Under the pieces are notes generated by a model. The model was given only the letters and a program-made list of their open reading frames with translations. It had not been told where the DNA came from and searched no databases. DNA of 64,000 nucleotides, from contig NZ_CP067102.1 in the NCBI RefSeq assembly GCF_016616885.1, positions 7,158,501 to 7,222,500 of the forward strand, read 5' to 3'. Below, one piece after another: positions 17,458 to 27,961 of this stretch. The DNA is from Bradyrhizobium diazoefficiens. Its GTDB lineage: Bacteria; Pseudomonadota; Alphaproteobacteria; Rhizobiales; Xanthobacteraceae. Within the stretch, counting starts at the first letter, position 1; every line of letters starts with the position of its first letter. The position numbers and the translations under genes are program-made.

Positions 17458-18660
17458 CTACGCGAATTTGCGCGCGGCTTCGACCGGCTCGGGCGAGAGC
17501 GGCGGGGCCGGATCATAGACCGCAAAGTCGTTCTTGCCGTTCTTCTTGGCGGCATAGAGGGCGTAGTCGGCATGGGCGATCAGGCGGTCCGGGAATTGGC
17601 CGATGCCGCGATCCCATTCCGCAACGCCGATCGAGATCGCGATCGGGATGTCGTTGCCGGAGCAGCCGGCGGCATCCTGGCGGCAGACATCGAGCACGCG
17701 GCGGGCGATCAGCGCGCCTTCACGCATGGAGGAGGACGGCAGCACCACGCAGAACTCGTCGCCGCCGGTGCGGGCGAGCATGTCGCCGGGCCTCAAGCGC
17801 GTCTGCGCCATCAGGGTGAAGTGCTGCAGGCAGGCATCGCCCGCGGCGTGGCCATGGGTGTCGTTGATGGTCTTGAAGCCGTCGAGATCGATCACCAGCA
17901 GCGAGAACGCCTCGCCGCTGCGCTCCGAACGGGCGCATTCTTCACTCAGGCGTTGCAGCAGGTGGCGGCGGTTGGCGACGCCCGTGAGATCGTCGAGCAG
18001 CGCGAGGTCGGCGACCTCGTTGCGCAACCGGTCCATCGCCATCAGCAGGAAGCCGAAATTGAGCGTCATCGACAGGAAGAGCAGCGCCAGCACCATGACC
18101 GCATGGCCCTGACCGCCGGCCACCGCCGAGAAATCGCCGCCGAGCGAATTGCCGACCGCGCGCGCGACGAAGATCGCGATGATCGTGAGGATGACGATGC
18201 CGGACAGCCGCGCGCCCGGGCTGACGCGGCCCTCCGGCGGCGATAGCAGAAGACGCAGCGACAGCACCAGCGGCAGGCCTTGCCCGACCGTATAGCTGAG
18301 CATGCGCAGCTGCATCTGGTCGAAGCTGATTTTGAACAGCACGATACCGGCGAGGCTCGCCACCCCAGTCGTGACCATGAGGCGCAGATGCACCGGCCGG
18401 CCATAGAAGCGCTGAATGCCCATGGCGGCCAGGCAGCTCGCCGCGATAATGCCGGCGGCTCCGACCACAAGCGGCACAGGAGAATCGACGAACATGCGGA
18501 CCAGGGCCGTCATCGCGCCGGCCGCTCCCACGAAGGCCGACGCCATCCAGTACCGCGCGGCCTCGAATTTCGGATAGGAGCGCGTGACATAGGCCCAGAT
18601 CAGGCCGAGTGCCGAGAAGTTGGCGACGAAGACCATCCAAAGCGTCGGTACGTTCAGCAT
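17458..18660 (-). CDS. Membrane-bound diguanylate cyclase (GGDEF)
   Basis: About 400 residues from ATG 18660. Some eight hydrophobic helices form the N-terminal half (WMVFVANFSALGLIWAYV onward). The GGDEF domain follows: LLDDLTGVANRRHLLQRL, VIDLDGFKTINDTHGHAAGD, and the active-site ARTGGDEFCVVL. An RPGD inhibitory-site motif lies five residues before GGDEF, so product feedback is expected. The family makes the second messenger c-di-GMP from two GTP, affecting motility and biofilm. No EAL domain is present. An upstream frame extension to 18747 exists but looks non-coding. Confidence 0.9.
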   Translation of the reverse strand: MLNVPTLWMVFVANFSALGLIWAYVTRSYPKFEAARYWMASAFVGAAGAMTALVRMFVDSPVPLVVGAAGIIAASCLAAMGIQRFYGRPVHLRLMVTTGVASLAGIVLFKISFDQMQLRMLSYTVGQGLPLVLSLRLLLSPPEGRVSPGARLSGIVILTIIAIFVARAVGNSLGGDFSAVAGGQGHAVMVLALLFLSMTLNFGFLLMAMDRLRNEVADLALLDDLTGVANRRHLLQRLSEECARSERSGEAFSLLVIDLDGFKTINDTHGHAAGDACLQHFTLMAQTRLRPGDMLARTGGDEFCVVLPSSSMREGALIARRVLDVCRQDAAGCSGNDIPIAISIGVAEWDRGIGQFPDRLIAHADYALYAAKKNGKNDFAVYDPAPPLSPEPVEAARKFA

Positions 18661-19066
18661 GGCGCCCGCGATACGCGCAGCGTCCCGCCCCCTGTCCCCA
18701 GCAGAAGTTCGTCCATGACCCGTCCCCGTGTTCTTGCGGAGGATCATGCGCGGTCGCGCTTAACGGAACCTCACTGCGATCGTCGAAAGCGCGCCCTTGG
18801 TTTTGGATTCATGAACGCCGCGTCTCGGTTATCAGATCGTTAGGCACGTCACCGGCGTCGACGCGCGATCGCGTTGCGATGCGGATTCGCGGAGCAAAAT
18901 CACCATAAAATGCATCTGAGCTGTGGATAACGGGATGACACCGATGTGACAGCGCGGGGCAGACGCTCGCGAATCTGCTGAGTTCGTCAATGAGGATGTT
19001 GCGAGGCTGGCCCTCCGCCGAGCGTTCCTCGTGTCGCGTTTCACCATTAACCCTTAAGAGGATCCT
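18661..19066. other. Gene-free stretch before the lysine-rich miniprotein
   Basis: No protein frame is convincing. It contains the promoter region of the divergent GGDEF gene and of the 23-aa gene at 19067. The AT-rich part at 18895-18910 is a possible promoter area, but I do not assign elements. Confidence 0.4.
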
Positions 19067-19138
19067 ATGGCTAAGAAAGCGAAGAAGGCGAAGAAGGCGA
19101 CGAAGAAGAAGGCCAAGAAGGCTGCGAAGAAGAAGTAG
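19067..19138 (+). CDS. 23-residue lysine/alanine-rich miniprotein (histone-tail-like)
   Basis: MAKKAKKAKKATKKKAKKAA followed by KKK and a stop. Fifteen of 23 residues are lysine and the rest are mostly alanine, like the C-terminal tails of bacterial histone-H1-like proteins. AGAGGA at 19058-19063 gives a well-placed ribosome site, and a terminator with a T-tract follows at 19208-19230, so the gene has its own transcription unit. It is probably nucleic-acid-binding by charge alone; this is inference. Low-complexity codons (AAG-AAG-GCG) mean chance origin should be considered, but the signals around it argue for a gene. Confidence 0.6.
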   Translation: MAKKAKKAKKATKKKAKKAAKKK

Positions 19139-19153
19139 CGCAGCATGTTATTT

Positions 19154-19181
19154 GCCCGGGTGGAGCGTGCTCCGCCCGGGC
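19154..19181. other. Strong hairpin after the miniprotein
   Basis: GCCCGGG-t-GGAGC-gt-GCTCC-g-CCCGGGC folds into a near-perfect 12-bp stem. There is no T-tract, so it may stabilise the mRNA end or act with the terminator that follows. Confidence 0.6.
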
Positions 19182-19207
19182 GTCGAGTGGGGCTAGGATT
19201 GAAGGTG

Positions 19208-19230
19208 GCGGGCGCGAGGCCCGCTTTTTT
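19208..19230 (+). terminator. Rho-independent terminator
   Basis: GCGGGC and GCCCGC with a 5-nt loop, followed by six T. It ends the plus-strand transcript of the miniprotein and sits just beyond the convergent LysE gene. Confidence 0.8.
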
Positions 19231-19235
19231 ATTGG

Positions 19236-19847
19236 CTACCGCTCGGCGAACGCCAGCTTGGCACCTAGCAGGGCAAAGCCTGCCGCAAAGGAGCGGCGCA
19301 GCCAGGCCATCACGCCGGGGCGGGAGATGACGCGCTCGCGCACCGAGGCCGCGCAGAGGCCGTAGACGACGAACACCACGAACGTCATCGCCATGAAGGC
19401 GCCGCTCAATTCCAGCATCCGCCCGAGCACATGCGCCTCGTCCGCCGCGATGAACTGCGGCAGGAAGGCGAGGAAGAAGATCGAGAGCTTTGGGTTGAGG
19501 ATGTTGATCAGGAAGCCTGTCACGATGACCCGGCCGCTCGAGCGCTCCTTGATCTCGCCATCGACAGAAAGCGCCCCGGTCTCGCGCAACGCCTGCCAGG
19601 ACATGTAGAGCAGGTAGGCCACGCCGCACCATTTCAGCGCGGCAAAGGCGAGCGCGCTGGTATGCAGCACGGCGGCAAGCCCGAGCATCGCCGCGATCAT
19701 GTGTGGCACGATCCCGAGGGTGCAGCCGAAGGCCGCCGCCACGCTGGCGCGCGAGCCCCGCGTCAGCGCCGCGGCCAGGGTGTAGAGCACGCCGGTGCCG
19801 GGCGAGGCGACGACGATGAGCGAGGTGAGCAGGAAGGACCAGGACAT
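19236..19847 (-). CDS. LysE-family amino-acid exporter (RhtB-like)
   Basis: A protein of 203 residues with six membrane helices. LysE/RhtB markers are present: VVASPGTGVLYTLAAALTRGSRA near the start and TGFLINILNPKLSIFFLAFLPQF in the middle. The family exports amino acids or small metabolites by proton-motive force. A second LysE-type gene lies at 31750-32370. It is monocistronic as far as I can see, with no divergent regulator of the LysG type beside it, so the substrate cannot be guessed. Confidence 0.9.
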   Translation of the reverse strand: MSWSFLLTSLIVVASPGTGVLYTLAAALTRGSRASVAAAFGCTLGIVPHMIAAMLGLAAVLHTSALAFAALKWCGVAYLLYMSWQALRETGALSVDGEIKERSSGRVIVTGFLINILNPKLSIFFLAFLPQFIAADEAHVLGRMLELSGAFMAMTFVVFVVYGLCAASVRERVISRPGVMAWLRRSFAAGFALLGAKLAFAER

Positions 19848-19935
19848 GCCTGATCCCTACCACTCCTGACGCTGGCCGAAAAGTCACGACACGGTCAGCC
19901 CGCCGCCGAACACGAATCCAAAGCGCGAACGCGCC

Positions 19936-20310
19936 TCAGTTCAGCTGGGCGATCTCGGCTTCGCGCAGCACGTCGAGCGGCGCCCACGGCTTGGCCCAGA
20001 ATTTCGCGCCGTCAGGCAAGGGCTGCATCAAGGGGCGGCCCGAGGTGACGACCACGTCGAGCTTGGGATTGCGGCCCTTGGCGACGTGCGCCAGCTCGAC
20101 GCCGTTCATGCGGCCCGCAAGCTGCACGTCGGTGAGCATCAGGCACAGCGCGCCGGCACTCTTGTCCAGCACACGCTCGGCAGCTTCCGCACTCTCGCAC
20201 TGGATGACCTGGTAGCCGCTCTCTTCCAGCAAGAGACTCAACATCTCCCGCTGCATGGCGTCGTCTTCAACCACGAGTGCTGTCGCCGTAAATGGTTCTG
20301 ATAGTCCCAT
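19936..20310 (-). CDS. Stand-alone response-regulator receiver domain
   Basis: A protein of 124 residues that is almost entirely a CheY-like receiver: TALVVEDDAMQREMLSLLLEE (acidic pair), the phospho-acceptor Asp in LMLTDVQLAGRMNG, and the conserved Thr/Ser (VVTSGR) and Lys (AKPW). There is no output domain, so it would act by protein contact. No histidine kinase gene is adjacent. A 127-bp gap separates it from the divergent SDR gene. Confidence 0.88.
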   Translation of the reverse strand: MGLSEPFTATALVVEDDAMQREMLSLLLEESGYQVIQCESAEAAERVLDKSAGALCLMLTDVQLAGRMNGVELAHVAKGRNPKLDVVVTSGRPLMQPLPDGAKFWAKPWAPLDVLREAEIAQLN

Positions 20311-20437
20311 CGGTAGCTCCCAATACTGCCGCCTCCATCCAAGTAACCTGTGTTAAAGGGTGAATTCGCATACGGTTCGGTTCCGTTCTGAAAAAATGTA
20401 AATCATAGTTCCGTTTCCAGGCTTGACGGGAGGCATC

Positions 20438-21280
20438 ATGACTGCGATCCGCGGCGCCGCCGCCATCACCGGAGCGGCGAGCGGCATCGGCCGCGCGCTG
20501 GCGATCGAGCTCGCAAGCCGAGGCTGCGACCTCGCGCTCGCCGACCGCGACGAGGCGGGCTTGAAGAGCCTCGCTGCCGAGATCGGCCAAGGAAACGACG
20601 AAGCGCGCAAGATCAGCGTGCATCGCGTCGATGTCAGCGAGGCGAGCGACATCGCGCAATTCGCGCGCGATGCGATCTCAGCGCATCCCGCGCTCAGCAT
20701 CCTCGTCAACAATGCCGGCGTCGCGCTGATGGGGACGTTCGAGGAGATCGACCAGGCACAGATGGACTGGCTGTTCGACATCAACTTCTGGGGCGTGGTG
20801 CACGGCACCCGCGCCTTCCTGCCGCACCTGAAGTCGCGGCCAGAGGCGCATATCGTCAACGTCTCCTCGATCTTCGGCATCATCGCGCCGTCAGGACAAT
20901 CGGCCTATGCGGCGGCGAAATTCGCCGTGCGCGGCTTCTCTGAGAGTGTGCGGCACGAGCTCGCGGTGGCGGGCAGCCCCGTCAAACTGTCAGTGGTGCA
21001 TCCCGGCGGCGTCGCCACCTCCATCGCGCGCTCCTCGCGCACCGGGGTCGGCGTCACCGACAACGTGCGACGCGCGCAAATGATCGATCGGTTCGAGACT
21101 GCGGCGCGGACGACGCCGAAGGACGCGGCGTTGCGCATCATCAGGGGTATCGAGAGAAACGAGCCGCGCATCCTGATCGGCAACGATGCGAGGTTCATGG
21201 ACATCCTGCAGCGCTTCCGCCCGGGGACCTATTGGTTGCCGCTGCAGCGACGGCTGGAGAAGATGGCGAAGGGGAAGTGA
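20438..21280 (+). CDS. Short-chain dehydrogenase/reductase (SDR)
   Basis: A protein of 280 residues from ATG 20438, with GGGAGG at 20428-20433. The Rossmann motif is AAITGAASGIGRALA and the structural motif is LVNNAGVALMG. The catalytic triad is in VNVSSIFG and SAYAAAK (Tyr-x-x-x-Lys), and the PG motif is VVHPGGVATS. It is a classical NAD(P)(H)-dependent SDR, length typical for the C2-type cofactor site; an Asp at the end of strand 2 (LALADRD) favours NAD(H). The substrate is unknown, and neighbours give no pathway. Confidence 0.88.
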   Translation: MTAIRGAAAITGAASGIGRALAIELASRGCDLALADRDEAGLKSLAAEIGQGNDEARKISVHRVDVSEASDIAQFARDAISAHPALSILVNNAGVALMGTFEEIDQAQMDWLFDINFWGVVHGTRAFLPHLKSRPEAHIVNVSSIFGIIAPSGQSAYAAAKFAVRGFSESVRHELAVAGSPVKLSVVHPGGVATSIARSSRTGVGVTDNVRRAQMIDRFETAARTTPKDAALRIIRGIERNEPRILIGNDARFMDILQRFRPGTYWLPLQRRLEKMAKGK

Positions 21281-21310
21281 GGTGGGGCGCCTGCCTCCGC
21301 GCTCCCGCTG

Positions 21311-21418
21311 TCATTCCCCGCGAAGGCGGGGAATCCAGTACGCCGCGGCCTCTCGGTTCAATAACTGCCGCCTCTGGAACACTGGATCACCCGCTTTCGC
21401 GGATGATGACACCGCATG
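21311..21418. repeat. Intergenic palindromic repeat (family also at 54474-54524)
   Basis: It opens with CATTCCCCGCG-AAGG-CGGGGAATCCAG and ends with CACTGGATCACCCGC through GATGATGACA. The block AATCCAGTACGCCGCGGC is shared, inverted, with 54480-54500. It fills the gap between the SDR and transglycosylase stops. Confidence 0.75.
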
Positions 21419-21458
21419 TGTAGCGCCGACGTTCCGTCCCTCAGAGTACGCCCGCCCC

Positions 21459-22265
21459 TCACTGCCCCACCAGCCGGTCCGCAAAATACCCGATCGTCTT
21501 GCGGTAGATCACCGCCCTATTCCACTCGCGCATCGCGTCGAAATTGGCGGAGCCTTCGTCATAGGGCTGGCCCATCTTGAAGCCGTTGGTGTGCAGCAGG
21601 TTCGCGGTCGAGGCGAGCACGTCGGCGACGCTGTGGCGGAGATCGACGTGGCCGTCGCCGTCGAAATCGACGCCGTACTTGATGTAGGACGACGGCAGGA
21701 ACTGGGTCTGGCCGATCTCGCCGGCATAGGCGCCGATGAGGTCGCGCAGCGGCAGGTCGCCGCGCTGCACGATCTTGAGCGCGGCAAGCAGCTCGCCCTG
21801 GAACAGCTCGGTGCGGCGGCAATCATGCGCGAGCGTCGCAAGCGTGCGGATCACCGGCAGCTTGCCCATGTCGCCCTTGCCGAAATCGCTCTCCAGGCCC
21901 CAGATCGCGACGAGGATCTGCCGGGGCACGCCGAACTGCTGCTCGATGCGCGACAACAAGGCCGCGTGGCGCTGGAGCAGTGCACGGCCGCCATTGATGC
22001 GGCCGGCACCGACGCGGGTCGAGACATACTGCTCAAAACTCTTGTTGAAGGTGTAGCGCTGGCGCCGGTCGAAGGCGAGCACTGCGCCGTCCTGGGTGAT
22101 GCCGCTGAACGCCGCGCTGGTCACGCCTGCCGAGACGCCGGCTGCCTGCGCTTCCGCCGTCATGCCGGCGACAAAACTGTTGAAGTCGCCGCCGCAACGC
22201 GCGGCCTCAGCCGACCCGCCGGCCAGACAAACGATGGAAGCGACGGCGAGAGCGTATCTGAACAT
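21459..22265 (-). CDS. MltB-family lytic murein transglycosylase
   Basis: A protein of 268 residues with a signal peptide (FRYALAVASIVCLAGGSAEA). The SLT_2 catalytic glutamate sits in ILVAIWGLESDFGK. Other family blocks are GEIGQTQFLPSSYIKYGVDFDGDG and SVADVLASTANLLHTNGF. The enzyme cleaves the MurNAc-GlcNAc bond in peptidoglycan, forming 1,6-anhydro ends. It lacks the lipobox seen in E. coli MltB, so it should be a soluble periplasmic enzyme. It converges with the SDR gene across a repeat. Confidence 0.9.
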   Translation of the reverse strand: MFRYALAVASIVCLAGGSAEAARCGGDFNSFVAGMTAEAQAAGVSAGVTSAAFSGITQDGAVLAFDRRQRYTFNKSFEQYVSTRVGAGRINGGRALLQRHAALLSRIEQQFGVPRQILVAIWGLESDFGKGDMGKLPVIRTLATLAHDCRRTELFQGELLAALKIVQRGDLPLRDLIGAYAGEIGQTQFLPSSYIKYGVDFDGDGHVDLRHSVADVLASTANLLHTNGFKMGQPYDEGSANFDAMREWNRAVIYRKTIGYFADRLVGQ

Positions 22266-22761
22266 GCAGGAAAATCCTTGAGGACCAGGCGCGGAAGGCA
22301 GCGGGCGATCATGCCCGGGAACAGGATTCGCGTCAAAGCGGCGTGTGCGGCTAACGTGATGTGCAACGCACGAACGACATTGATGAACAAACTATTTCGA
22401 TGATGCACACATCTGCGTCGCGAAATTGCGGGAACCCACGATGACGTTCGCCGCATCTCTGATGGGCTCGCTGCGACATCGACACCATGACGATTTATCT
22501 TGCCATTGCAGAGCGCAAGCTATAGCATTCTATCTCAGGTTGTCGCCCTGCCAGCCCCGGGCGACGCTGACGACCAAAAATAAACGGCGGGCTTATCGGC
22601 CCGCCGTTTATTGAGGTGAGGGTCGCATCGGACCTTCCGGGTGCCCGGCGCTCCGATCGGGCAAACAAATCGCCAAACGATTGCGCAGAAAGCTGCCGGA
22701 TTGGCGCTGGCGGCTGTTGAAGTCATTTGACTGCGGCGCCCTTATCGACGACAAGCCCGGC
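22266..22761. other. Gene-poor stretch upstream of the 78-aa gene
   Basis: I see no supported protein gene. The stretch contains a strong bidirectional hairpin at 22579-22612, so something transcribed may end here; a short RNA between about 22440 and 22612 is possible but has no other support. Confidence 0.4.
22579..22612. terminator. Bidirectional terminator-like hairpin, first of a pair
   Basis: Perfect 14-bp stem AATAAACGGCGGGC / GCCCGCCGTTTATT with loop TTATCG. Its core ACGGCGGGC is the same as that of the hairpin at 23036-23064. Confidence 0.8.
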
Positions 22762-22998
22762 ATGGCCAAAAAACCTGGAACCAATCCCAAGGGCGAATTC
22801 GCCTTTTTCAACGTCTTCTACGAAGACGGCTCCCAACGCTCCAACCGGCGCGTGCCGTCGGAGCTGCTCGGAGGCCTCGATGGCGACGAGCCCGCCCGCG
22901 CCTTCATCATGGAGCAGGACCGCGAAATCGCCGAAAAATCCGGCCGCCCGCCGATCGAGATCAAGAGCCTCGACCGGGTCGGGGCGAAGAAGAAGTAG
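22762..22998 (+). CDS. Conserved small hypothetical protein (78 aa)
   Basis: MAKKPGTNPKGEFAFFNVFY starts at ATG 22762. The protein goes on with EDGSQRSNRRVPSELLGGLDGDEPARAFIMEQDREIAEKSGRPP and a basic end GAKKK. It is small, charged and soluble. It looks like a lineage-conserved protein, but I cannot name a domain. It lies between two near-identical hairpins and therefore forms its own transcription unit, convergent with rpoD. Confidence 0.65.
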   Translation: MAKKPGTNPKGEFAFFNVFYEDGSQRSNRRVPSELLGGLDGDEPARAFIMEQDREIAEKSGRPPIEIKSLDRVGAKKK

Positions 22999-23035
22999 GG
23001 CGCTGCTCGCGAAGCGCGCGAAGCGACAGGAAGAA

Positions 23036-23064
23036 AAAACGGCGGGCTTTCGGCCCGCCGTTTT
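23036..23064. terminator. Bidirectional terminator between the 78-aa gene and rpoD
   Basis: A 12-bp stem AAAACGGCGGGC / GCCCGCCGTTTT with a 5-nt loop. A/T tracts on both sides would serve both converging genes. Confidence 0.9.
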
Positions 23065-23084
23065 CGTTTGGATGACTGCCTGGA

Positions 23085-25229
<2,145 letters not shown>

Positions 25230-25602
25230 CCATTGCTCCTAAACGCGTTTCATGCGGACGTGCGCGCGCCCGCGTGAAATCACTTGAACCTGTTGCTCGA
25301 CGCTCTCGCTTCGCCAGATCTCGACACGGAAAGGGCGGCGCGCACATCTCTCGCCACCCCGACCTTTCTCTCGCCGGATTTGCCTAACGCTTCGTGAGCC
25401 TCTTTGTCGCAGCGGATGCAGGTGAAGTGCCAACAGCTATTGCGCGGATTCATTCCTGACGCGTCTGTTCTGCCTGCGGCCGCCTGGGGGCCAAAGTGCT
25501 ACAAGACCGTTAAGCCTCGATTAACCCTGTTTTTGCCGCCAAACCTTGGATTTGGCGAGTCTTTTAGCGGTTCCGGCCTGAGCCGTCCGCATGATTCTTT
25601 CA
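25230..25602. promoter_or_regulatory. rpoD upstream region / dnaG-rpoD spacer
   Basis: No gene is seen in these 373 bases. They must hold an rpoD promoter, since the gap to dnaG is long. An inverted repeat CGCCAAA-CCTTGGA-TTTGGCG lies at about 25540-25560 near the dnaG stop and may be a weak terminator or processing site. Confidence 0.45.
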
Positions 25603-27630
25603 TCACACGCTCTTCTGGAACCGGCCCGACAGCTCGCCAAAACCCTCGATCAGGGCCTCGGTGCCGTCGACCTCGGCCAGCCGCGCCTTGACGTCACGCA
25701 GCCACGCCAAATTGGCCTCGCTGGGATCCTCCCCCAAGGCCAGCTCGGCGTCTTTCAGCTCTCTAAGTAGTGAATGGTACTGCCGATGCAAGGCAACGAG
25801 CTGGTGCCAGGTGGCAAGAACGTCGTCCCGCGCCGCGCCCTCGCGGGCGCCCCACACCGCCGCGGTCGTGATACCGCCCTCAACTCTTTGAAGAAGCTGC
25901 GAAAATCCACCCTTCTCGATATCGGCCCGCATTTTTTCGGCCTGCTCGCCCGGGTCCGGCGAGTGGTGATGATCATTGGCGAAAGCGGCGATGATGCCGG
26001 CCCTGAGCTTGTGGGCCTCGGGGTGAGCGAACTCCAGGGCGGCCACCTCCTCGAGGTGCTCATGCAGCAGCCAGGGGTGGTTGATCAGGCTTTGCAGGAT
26101 CAGGGCCTCGCGGCGTGAAATGGCACTTCTCTGCCCGCGCATGATCGGGCTCGCCGCGAGCTGGGGGCTTGCCGCCTGGTAGGGGCCGGACGGCAGCGGG
26201 ATCAGACCGGGCGGGCCGCGGCGGCTTCCGCCGAATCCCTGGCCGAATCCTTGGCCACCGAATCGATTCGCCTGCCCCCCGCGGGGCTGAAAGGAGTGGC
26301 CGCCCCCGCTTTGGCGGAAATTGCCCCGGCCGGCAAAGCCGCCGCGCCCGCCGTCCGGCGCAAACGTGCGCTGCAGCCGCTCGACGAACTCGTCGCGGTA
26401 GTAGCGCCGCACCACCTCGTCGCGGATGCCGTTGGACAATTCCTTGATGCGCGCTTCCAGCGCCGCGCGGCGCTCGGGCGTGGCGAAATTGCCGCCTTCG
26501 AGCTCGCGCGACCAGATCATGTCGGCGAGTGGACGTGCCGCCGCGATCACCTCCTCGATCGCGCCACGGCCGCCGGAGCGCGCGAGATCGTCGGGATCCT
26601 GTCCCTCAGGCAGCAGCGCAAAGCGCAGGCTCTTGCCTGGCGCGAGAAAGGGCAGCGCGAGATCGGCGGCGCGATACGCGGCCTTCTGTCCGGCGCGGTC
26701 GCCGTCGAAGCAGAGGATCGGCTCGTCGGCCATCTTCCAGAGCAGCGCGAGCTGGTTTTCGGTGAGCGCGGTGCCGAGCGGCGCGACGGCGCCTGCAAAA
26801 CCCGCGGTGACCATGGCGATGACGTCGACATAGCCTTCGACCACGATCAGCGATGCGCCGTCATGGGTGGCTTTGCGCGCGGTCTGGTGATTGTAGAGAT
26901 TGTCGCCCTTGTGGAAGAGCGGCGTCTCCGGCGAGTTCAGGTATTTTGCCGGAACGTCCTTCTCCAACGCGCGCCCGCCGAAGGCGATGACGCGGCCGCG
27001 CAAGTCCGTGATCGGAAACATCACGCGATCGCGGAAGCGGTCGTAGGGCACCGGGATGTCGTTGCCGGCAACCAGCATCCCGGTCTCGATCATGTCCTCG
27101 ACGGACACGCCGAGCTTGCCGAGATGCTCCTTCAGCGCGAAACGCTCCGGCGGCGGCGGCGCATAGCCGAGCCGGAACTGCAATTGCGTCGCAGGCGAGA
27201 TCGCGCGGTCGGCGAGATAGCCGCGCGCTTTCGCACCGACGCGTGAGGCCAATGTCTCGGCGAAAAACTTGGCCGCGAGCTCCATCACGTCATGCAGCGT
27301 GCGCCGCCGCTGCTCGTGCCGCGCCGCATCCGGCGTTACTGCCGGCAGCGGCAGGCCGGCCATGCCAGCGAGCCGCTCGACCGCTTCGGCAAACGGCAGG
27401 CCGTCGGTCTCCATCACGAAGGTGATGATGTCGCCGTGCTTGCCGGAGGAGAAGTCGTGGTAAAAGCCCTTCTGGTCGTTGACGTAGAAGGACGGCGTCT
27501 TTTCCTGCTGGAACGGCGACAGCCCCTTCCACTCCCGCCCCGCCTTCTTCAGCTTGACGCGCTTGCCCACGACTTCGGAGACCGAAAGCCGGGCACGCAG
27601 CTCGTCGAGGAATTGGGGCGTGAAGCGCAT
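25603..27630 (-). CDS. dnaG: DNA primase DnaG, zinc ligands replaced
   Basis: A protein of 675 residues, so slightly long. The Toprim core is intact: GRVIAFGGRALEKDVPAKYLNSPETPLFHKG, LIVVEGYVDVIAM, and the metal-binding LCFDGDRAGQKAA. The N-terminal domain normally binds zinc through Cys-His-Cys-Cys, but here the positions read LSPFQQEKTPSFYVNDQKGFYHDFSSGKHGD with no cysteine. A Gly/Arg/Gln-rich linker (about residues 425-480, GGRGGFAGRGN onward) leads to a C-terminal DnaB-binding helical domain. It makes RNA primers at the replication fork. The catalytic core looks functional, so the missing zinc site is probably a lineage trait. Confidence 0.96.
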   Translation of the reverse strand: MRFTPQFLDELRARLSVSEVVGKRVKLKKAGREWKGLSPFQQEKTPSFYVNDQKGFYHDFSSGKHGDIITFVMETDGLPFAEAVERLAGMAGLPLPAVTPDAARHEQRRRTLHDVMELAAKFFAETLASRVGAKARGYLADRAISPATQLQFRLGYAPPPPERFALKEHLGKLGVSVEDMIETGMLVAGNDIPVPYDRFRDRVMFPITDLRGRVIAFGGRALEKDVPAKYLNSPETPLFHKGDNLYNHQTARKATHDGASLIVVEGYVDVIAMVTAGFAGAVAPLGTALTENQLALLWKMADEPILCFDGDRAGQKAAYRAADLALPFLAPGKSLRFALLPEGQDPDDLARSGGRGAIEEVIAAARPLADMIWSRELEGGNFATPERRAALEARIKELSNGIRDEVVRRYYRDEFVERLQRTFAPDGGRGGFAGRGNFRQSGGGHSFQPRGGQANRFGGQGFGQGFGGSRRGPPGLIPLPSGPYQAASPQLAASPIMRGQRSAISRREALILQSLINHPWLLHEHLEEVAALEFAHPEAHKLRAGIIAAFANDHHHSPDPGEQAEKMRADIEKGGFSQLLQRVEGGITTAAVWGAREGAARDDVLATWHQLVALHRQYHSLLRELKDAELALGEDPSEANLAWLRDVKARLAEVDGTEALIEGFGELSGRFQKSV

Positions 27631-27961
27631 CAGCTCTGTCTAGCGCGAAACCGTGTGAGTCGGGCGAAGGATCAGGGATATAGGGACGGCCCGGTCAGAA
27701 GTCAGGTTTAGGTGGGTTATCCGGGTTATTCGACCTATGCACAGGGCCGGAAATTGCTCACGCAACGGAATCCCCACCCGGACCTCATAGACTGCCGTCG
27801 ATGCAGCACACAGCTTCAACTTTTCCTAGTGGGACCATAATCGTTGACATACAGCGATTACGTTTGTATATACAGAAATACGATGAAGTCGCGGCTACGG
27901 CTTCAGACGTCATGGCAAATCTCATGCATGGCAAGATGCGGTGTCATCGGGATAACCTGCC
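27631..27961. promoter_or_regulatory. dnaG/brnT divergent intergenic region with a consensus promoter
   Basis: TTGACA at 27844-27849 and TATATA at 27867-27872, 17 bp apart, form a near-consensus sigma-70 promoter pointing at brnT. TGTATATACA overlaps the -10 and is a possible operator. A 17-codon frame (ATG 27911) ends with its TGA overlapping the brnT ATG. No other gene is seen. Confidence 0.7.

Noticed and set aside
26251..27246. A 331-codon plus-strand frame opposite dnaG
   Set aside because: Shadow of dnaG with Arg/Ala-rich composition.
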